Source: Physcomitrium patens
Taxonomy: Eukaryota > Streptophyta > Bryopsida > Funariales > Funariaceae
Direction of reading: 5' to 3'
Length of the DNA stretch: 64,000 nucleotides
Assembly: GCF_000002425.4 (NCBI RefSeq)
Contig: NC_037255.1
Location: forward strand, 4,877,477-4,941,476
In this document: one piece after another, positions 58,669-64,000 of the stretch
Layout of the letters: every line of letters begins with the position of its first letter
Numbering within the stretch: position 1 is the first letter of the stretch
The notes under the pieces: model-generated
Told to the model about the DNA's origin: nothing
Seen by the model: only the letters and a program-made list of their open reading frames with translations
Database searches by the model: none
Program-made: the position numbers and the translations under genes

Positions 58669-58693
58669 AACTAAAAGCCAACATGAAGCTTTT
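58669..58693 (+). mobile_element. W2 gag, small piece after K
   Basis: CTAAAAGCCAACATGAAGCTT matches W1 at 50980-51002 and is the continuation of W2 gag broken at 32275. It is cut off at about 58693. Confidence 0.6.
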
Positions 58694-59665
58694 GTGAGTG
58701 TAAATTTTCACTTCAAACCCAAGTTACAAGATGGCCTCAATAAAGAATTTTTTATAATTGGTGGTGTGAAGTGAAGTAGGTAAATAACAAGAACAAAAGT
58801 AGAACAACCACAAAGCAATTGTAATAAATGACATAAAGCAATTACAACATCAAAACTAAGTTACAATCTTTTTTATATATATTTATCTAGTAAAAAATAA
58901 AATTAAAAAATAAAAATTCTATTTTTAGATATTTAATTTTATTATCTTTCCAATGACATAAGAAACATATAAATCCGAATCACTATGAGTTAGTTAAGAA
59001 GTTTTAAAGATATGAAGTAAAGAGTTGAAAAGTGAAGTAAAAATATTTTATCTCAAACATAACTTGCTTATAGATCAAGGCTTCGAGCCTCACTAAGGCT
59101 CACATGTAATGTATAATGGTCTTTTACAGAAGCCACGAAGCCTTAGACTTATCCTCCTAACTACCTTCAAGGTACTACAACCCATATAGGACTTGTGCAT
59201 TCCCCTTTCTACAAGGACTACACTAGCTGATGGTCCTCTTTTTTTATACTAGAAGGACTAATATTTTTGCAATTTTGACTACACCATGGTATTTAAAAAC
59301 ATCCAATTAGTCTAAAAACCTTGTGTGGCCTTCTAATCTTCCTCCATTTCTTTATAAAGGCTTCCAAAGTGGTAAAACTCATTTTTACTAAGATCTTAAA
59401 AATTACTCTTAAAATTCCTAAAAAATTCTAAATAAATTTTAAATAAATTTTAAATAAATTCTATTATATTTTTATAATACTAATATCTATCTAAGGCTAA
59501 ATTTTCTTACTTTTTTGATTTTTGATAATAATAAAAATTAATTTAAATCCAATATAAATCCTATTTTTTTATACCAATAACTAAAATTATATGAGGTTCT
59601 TTCTCATGCTTCTTCTAATTACTAAAATTTATAGTTTTTATAAGTAGTACATATAGATAGAAGAC
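58694..59665. other. Unassigned repeat-like sequence between W2 and D2
   Basis: It starts TTGTGAGTG. No ORF or match elsewhere in the window was found. It has short GC-richer islands (59085-59230). It could be another solo LTR, but only one copy is visible and no target duplication was found. Confidence 0.35.
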
Positions 59666-60422
59666 TATAGATATCATTTTACTTATTCTACAAATTCCTT
59701 TTAAAATAAACATGTAGAAGAGGATTTGAATGCAGGGAAAGACTAAGCGCATGAGTTCTACTTGTTAGGGTCACACAATTAACCGTAATCCAAACCACTA
59801 AAATATGAAGAAACACTACAATGCTTCCTCCTAATAACAATATTCCTTCATCATTTATTAACAATAATGTGTAACCTTGCACTCTCAAAAGATTGCTCAA
59901 AATACATAAATTCCATCTAACACCAAAAATAACAGACTTCACTCTGACCAATCTAGATTCACACAATTTCTATAATCACAGACTTCCTTTGTCTAAACAC
60001 ACACAACTCTCAATAAATAACAATCATAATCTTCCATCTTTAATCAATCTTCCAATAACTTCTCATATAATTCAATCACACAGTACTCCAATTATATAAT
60101 CAATAACTCATAAATCAATCTCTCATTTATTCCACAAATTTATCTCTCAGTATTCAAAAACTATCTATTATTCTTTGACAACAAAGAAAAAAAGAGGTAG
60201 CACCAAGCTTATCCCGGCTCATGACTATCACAGTCTTGCTCTTAAACTAACTTCTATATACTTTATATACATTCCCCTAATTTTCCAGATTCTAACTGTA
60301 ATTCTGTTATTAATTACTTTTAATAACTAAATTAATCATTTATCCTCCTAAATTGCCTATTCTACAGACTATTAGTATATTTTATGAATATCTTTTAAAA
60401 ACGAATTAATATCTATTCTACA
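59666..60422 (-). repeat. D2 3' LTR
   Basis: It matches the D1 LTRs over its length, best at 60195-60420. On the minus strand it starts TGTAGAATAG. The outer end is degraded (TATAGATATC for TGTGATTGCTC). Confidence 0.7.
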
Positions 60423-60524
60423 CAATCCTATTCCTATTTATGTAGTATCCTCACAAACACACAATTGATACCTATCTAAAAAACTACTTAACAAAACTCT
60501 ACAAAATTACTATCCTCTTTGGCC

Positions 60525-61695
60525 TATCAAATGGATCAATTGCCATATTATCTATTATTAGTTCTACTGATTATTTTTCCAATTACAAATCTTCCTCCTC
60601 TTTCAATCCTTCTATCAACTCTTTCCTCAACTAGGTTGAGAGATCTTCATTATATTCTTTCAATTCATCAACTTGAGCCTTTAGTTTCAAGATCTGGGCA
60701 TTTCAGAGTTCCAATTGATACTATTGCTAACTCATCCATTCTAAGACATCTTCAATTGATACTTGTGACTGGCTCTTCATGATTAATTCTTTCATCAATT
60801 TTGCCACCTCAACTTATAAAACTTTGATTTTGGACCTCAACCTCTTTAATTCGCATCTGGATTGGTCATTCAATACTACTTTCTCTTTTGCTAATAACTC
60901 TGCCTTATTCCTTTCTGCTTGTAACTAGTATTTGAATTTCTTCCATTCCAAATCCCATGTCTTGCAATTCTAGATCAATTCATCTCATTGTCCTTCCACA
61001 ATCCATAAGATGTGTTTTTTTTCTTTCGTCCAAGCCTCATATTGGTGAACCAATTTTTACTCTAATATCAACTTGGATTCCCCAATTTCTTGTATAGTCT
61101 ATTTTTGCTCTTCAATTCTTCAGTTTTGATCTGATATCACCTTTTTGCTATCCTCTAGATCCCATTTGCTACTGCCCTCTATATCCAATGCTTGTACCAT
61201 ACAATGTATTTATGAAATATACTTCAATAAAGTATTCTTAAGAGGTAAACCTTTAGGCAATCAACCCTATAGAAACGCTAATTGATTGATATCCATCGTA
61301 ATTGGGACTTCATTTTCTTCTTCTACTGTAAAATAAATTGGAATCCATTCTGATTTAATAACTGGAACAACCCTTTGTGCCACTATACAACTTGACTCCT
61401 CAATTTTGTATATTACATCTGTTCCATTGACATTCTGTGTCAACAAATTCCATTCTCTCTGTGAAGATACTGACATTGGTATAGGACTTTCCTCTATTGG
61501 CCGCATTGATTCATGATAAGCAATTTGATTGGTGCAAAAATTGGAACAACTGCGCATTTCAAAAGTCTTTTATTCTTTTTGATGTCTAATAGATATTTAA
61601 CTTCATCGGCTCCATATTGGTAACAATTATCACAAAAGGTGGTTTGATGCACCTTTAGCTCGCATATTTTGGCCACTGTCTTCTATGTCTGTAGC
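60525..61695 (-). pseudogene. D2 3'-terminal ORF: Cys-containing N-terminus and coiled coil
   Basis: On the minus strand the frame reads E-S-E-L-Q-T before the S2 insertion and continues K-I-C-E-L-K, then C-D-N-C. A middle segment (61267-61557) follows, then a long Lys/Glu/Leu-rich heptad region (about 60560-61200) ending E-Y-N-E-D-L-S-T. Several stops are present. It lies after integrase, so it is an extra gene of this family. I do not recognise a homologue. Confidence 0.5.
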
Positions 61696-61700
61696 TCGCT

Positions 61701-63033
61701 ATCGTGTTGTGGTTCGGCTACTATATGAAAATAATATAATTATGTACTTAATATATAATTTATTAAGTAACATGGTGAGAGCCATGTTAGTAGATTTTAG
61801 TTGGTTGTAGAATATAATTTGATTATTACTTTGAGAAGAGGTTATTTAAAAAGATTAAAATAGAATTTGTATAACTTTAATTTCTTTTTGATAGTGGCTT
61901 TTAAGATTGGTTTTGGTTGATAGTAACTTCTAAATATTTATAGTCACCTTTGTTAGACATTGGTGACATTTGAAAACTTATTTTGATTCTTTTATTTGGT
62001 GTTTTGAGCATAAATTATGTAAATCTTATAAGAAAAAGGATTGAAGAAGGATTTTGGTAGCAAAAGGAGTAATTAGGGCACCAATATAGATGAATGGAGA
62101 TGAAAAATAAAAATCTCCATTCCTATTGGTCAAAAATCATGACCAATAGGCTTTGAGGAGGCTGCCCGAGGCCATATTAGGGATTAGGGTTAGTTTCTCG
62201 AGGCATTCAAACTTTAAAGGCTAGAGTCAGAAGGTTTAGGTTTTTGGTTAAGGTTTTGGTGCAAGTTTTGTGTCATTTGGGGTTTTTATGAAGAAGTTAT
62301 AAGCACTCAAAGTTAAGGTGTTAGTTTTGGACCTACTGTCACTCTTTTGGGCATAACGCACGTATACGGATAGAAATTGAGGTTCGGCGACTGCGACTAG
62401 AGAGAGCACTTTTGTGGCTATACTTTTCGCATACTGCTTACTGGATTCTAAGTTGGAATAAAGGAGTTATTGGATTTTGAAGTCAGCACATGCAATCTAA
62501 AGGTAGTAAGTAAACCGATTTACTAGTGTTTGTCTCTTGAGCTATATCTTGAGCAATTTGACAAGGTTTTGGCTCAAAATTTCAAGGAATGTGTAATTTC
62601 ATGTTAGTAAAATTTTTGCAGAAGTTTTATGATATTTAGAGTTCGGGTTTTTGAGATATAAGGGAAATAGTTTTTTGGATGCTTGTAAATTAGGGTTTGG
62701 AGTGTCTGCTAGGGTTTCTTAGATGCCAAAATATTGGGAGTGAATTTGCAATTGGTTTTTTTTGTAGTAAGAGTTAAGGGTAAATTCTACCTATCTTTTA
62801 AATTTTAAACAAATTGAATAGATAGATCAATAGTTATGATTTTCTAAAGTTTGGGGTGAGAAAACTCCTTCGCGAGAAAAATATGTTTTGAAGGGATTTT
62901 GTTATATTTGGAGTTTTATACAAAAATAAAGGAGTTTTGGAAGCTAAGAAAAGAATCATATAAAGGTTTAAGGTACACTCTCTATAGCTAGATACCCAGT
63001 GTATTTCCAGATAGCAAATCATGCCATACGACA
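61701..63033 (+). repeat. Solo LTR S2 (W-family related)
   Basis: It has a perfect target duplication TCGCT (61696-61700 and 63034-63038). It starts ATCGTGTTG (a decayed TGTCGTGTTG) and ends CATACGACA, as W1 does. Removing it joins the D2 reading frame exactly. It is close to S1 over most of its length and has no internal region. Confidence 0.75.
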
Positions 63034-64000
63034 TCGCTTTCAAGCTCTTAACTAGAACTACTACTTTTGAATATGCAAGGAACACAAGAAATGGCAATCT
63101 CAAAAAAACATCCCAAAACAACACCTTAGAATGACCTCTAACTGGTGCCCACTCTTATTCTCTTATTACTTGATGATAATGACATATTATCCATACTATC
63201 TATTTTTCACCTCCGTCCCATTTGACACATTAATAATTACTAACTATTCTTTTAGTCGTCTCTACATCCTAACGTACTTATACCATAATTAGGTCTATCT
63301 TGAGTCTATTCAAAGTCACCTCCTCCAAAAAAATAAAAACTTGTTCCGGATTTTATATATTATATAATCGTAATCAGTTCTCGTTAATGCGGGTATTGAA
63401 TTGATGGCCCATAAAATCCTCCAATTGAACAGACCCATTGGAAAAACCTTCAACCACGCAATACGACCCATATCGGCGAACTTAAAATTTGTCCAGAAAA
63501 TGATTAAATCAGCTATCATACAGCAATACCAAATCATTGGGCATAAAACTCTTTGGACGCGGTTTACTATCATATTAACTCTTCCTCCGTTTTTGAGTTG
63601 TTTCTATGTTAAAAAGAACTGTAGCCATATTTCAACTAATTCCTCTAATTTTGCCAATCAAGAGTGTAATGACTCTTTATCACTGAGTCGTTCATCCAAG
63701 GCAATCCGTAAACTTTGAACCTCCAACTCGATGGATAAAATTATCTCTTGTCCGTAAATTAGTTGGAATGGAATTGAGTTAGTAGTTACTTTATATGCGA
63801 TACAATACACCTACAAAGTAGCAAAGAGTTTGGTCTTCCAATTGATACTTCTCCCAAAATTGTCTTAGTTAAGATCTTGCACAAAATTTCATTTGTCTTT
63901 TCTATTTGTCCATTAGTACAAGGATGATATAGAATGGTTTTTTGATACTTCATCTCATATGTGTTCGTCAAAGCTGCTATAGTAGCATTTATGAAATGGA
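63034..64000 (-). pseudogene. D2 integrase C-terminal part
   Basis: On the minus strand the integrase core end is at 63786-63971 (Y-H-P-C-T-N-G-Q-I-E-K-T-N, with the catalytic Glu), followed by the Y-K-V-T-T-N-S block, the Y-G-Q-E block and a tail (about 63316-63573) with the G-R-x-x-x-x-K-V-F-P-M-G-x-F-N pattern. Stops and frameshifts separate the pieces. A region at 63040-63200 matches D1 near 33620-33770. Catalytic Asp residues lie beyond the window. Confidence 0.65.

Larger units (their letters stand above)
59666..64000 (-). mobile_element. D2: D-family Ty3 element, 3' part, runs off right edge
   Basis: It lies in minus orientation: 3' LTR (59666-60422), 3' ORF, solo LTR S2 inserted, then the end of integrase up to the window edge. 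It is related to D1 over the LTR and the 3' ORF but keeps integrase sequence that D1 lost. Confidence 0.75.

Noticed and set aside
58694..59665. Host gene or promoter between W2 and D2
   Set aside because: No ORF, no splice-like structure and no conserved motif could be supported.
1..64000. Fungal origin with RIP-type mutation
   Set aside because: Sushi-like and W-like elements and C-to-T decay would fit a fungus, but the tRNA-Trp and tRNA-iMet matched by the primer sites are of plant type. I keep plant as the better reading.

Overview
This window looks like plant nuclear DNA made almost entirely of nested LTR retrotransposons. It is AT-rich. I found no convincing host gene, tRNA or rRNA gene, and no CRISPR array. 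A plant host is suggested by two primer-binding sites. One matches the 3' end of plant tRNA-Trp. The other matches the anticodon arm of plant initiator tRNA-Met. The element families (a sushi/Tf1-like chromovirus, a Ty3 element without chromodomain, a second Ty3 group and a copia element) make a bryophyte or another early land plant my best guess, with low confidence.

Labels used: chromovirus family copies A, B, C, E and J; W family (W1, W2, short derivative N1, solo LTRs S1 and S2); D family (D1, D2, related solo LTR X); copia element K.

Left block (366-21913): the oldest layer is E (+). Copy C (-, 885-18139) is inserted in its protease region. C is in turn split by X and by N1. X is split by A (+, 3786-10180), a 6.4-kb chromovirus with a perfect 5-bp target duplication, ATGGT.

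Middle (21914-29522): about 3 kb of unassigned sequence, solo LTR S1, the 3' half of J (-) and an AT-only tract.

Right block (29523-64000): W2 (+) is split by K (+, 32276-58663, duplication TATAT). K carries D1 (-, 32494-44956, duplication GAGAC) in its 5' LTR. D1 carries B (-, 38409-44799, duplication TATAC) in its own 5' LTR. K also carries W1 (+, 48359-56650) in its pol gene. D2 (-) with solo LTR S2 inside it (duplication TCGCT) runs off the right edge.

The chromovirus family is the most interesting content. Its primer-binding site is complementary over 11 nt to the predicted 5' end of its own RNA, as in Tf1-type self-priming. Gag and pol overlap as ATGA. A 141-codon extra ORF follows pol in several copies. 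Independently inserted copies share the same nonsense codons in gag and pol, which suggests defective copies were mobilised by proteins supplied in trans. No element here looks able to make all its own proteins.
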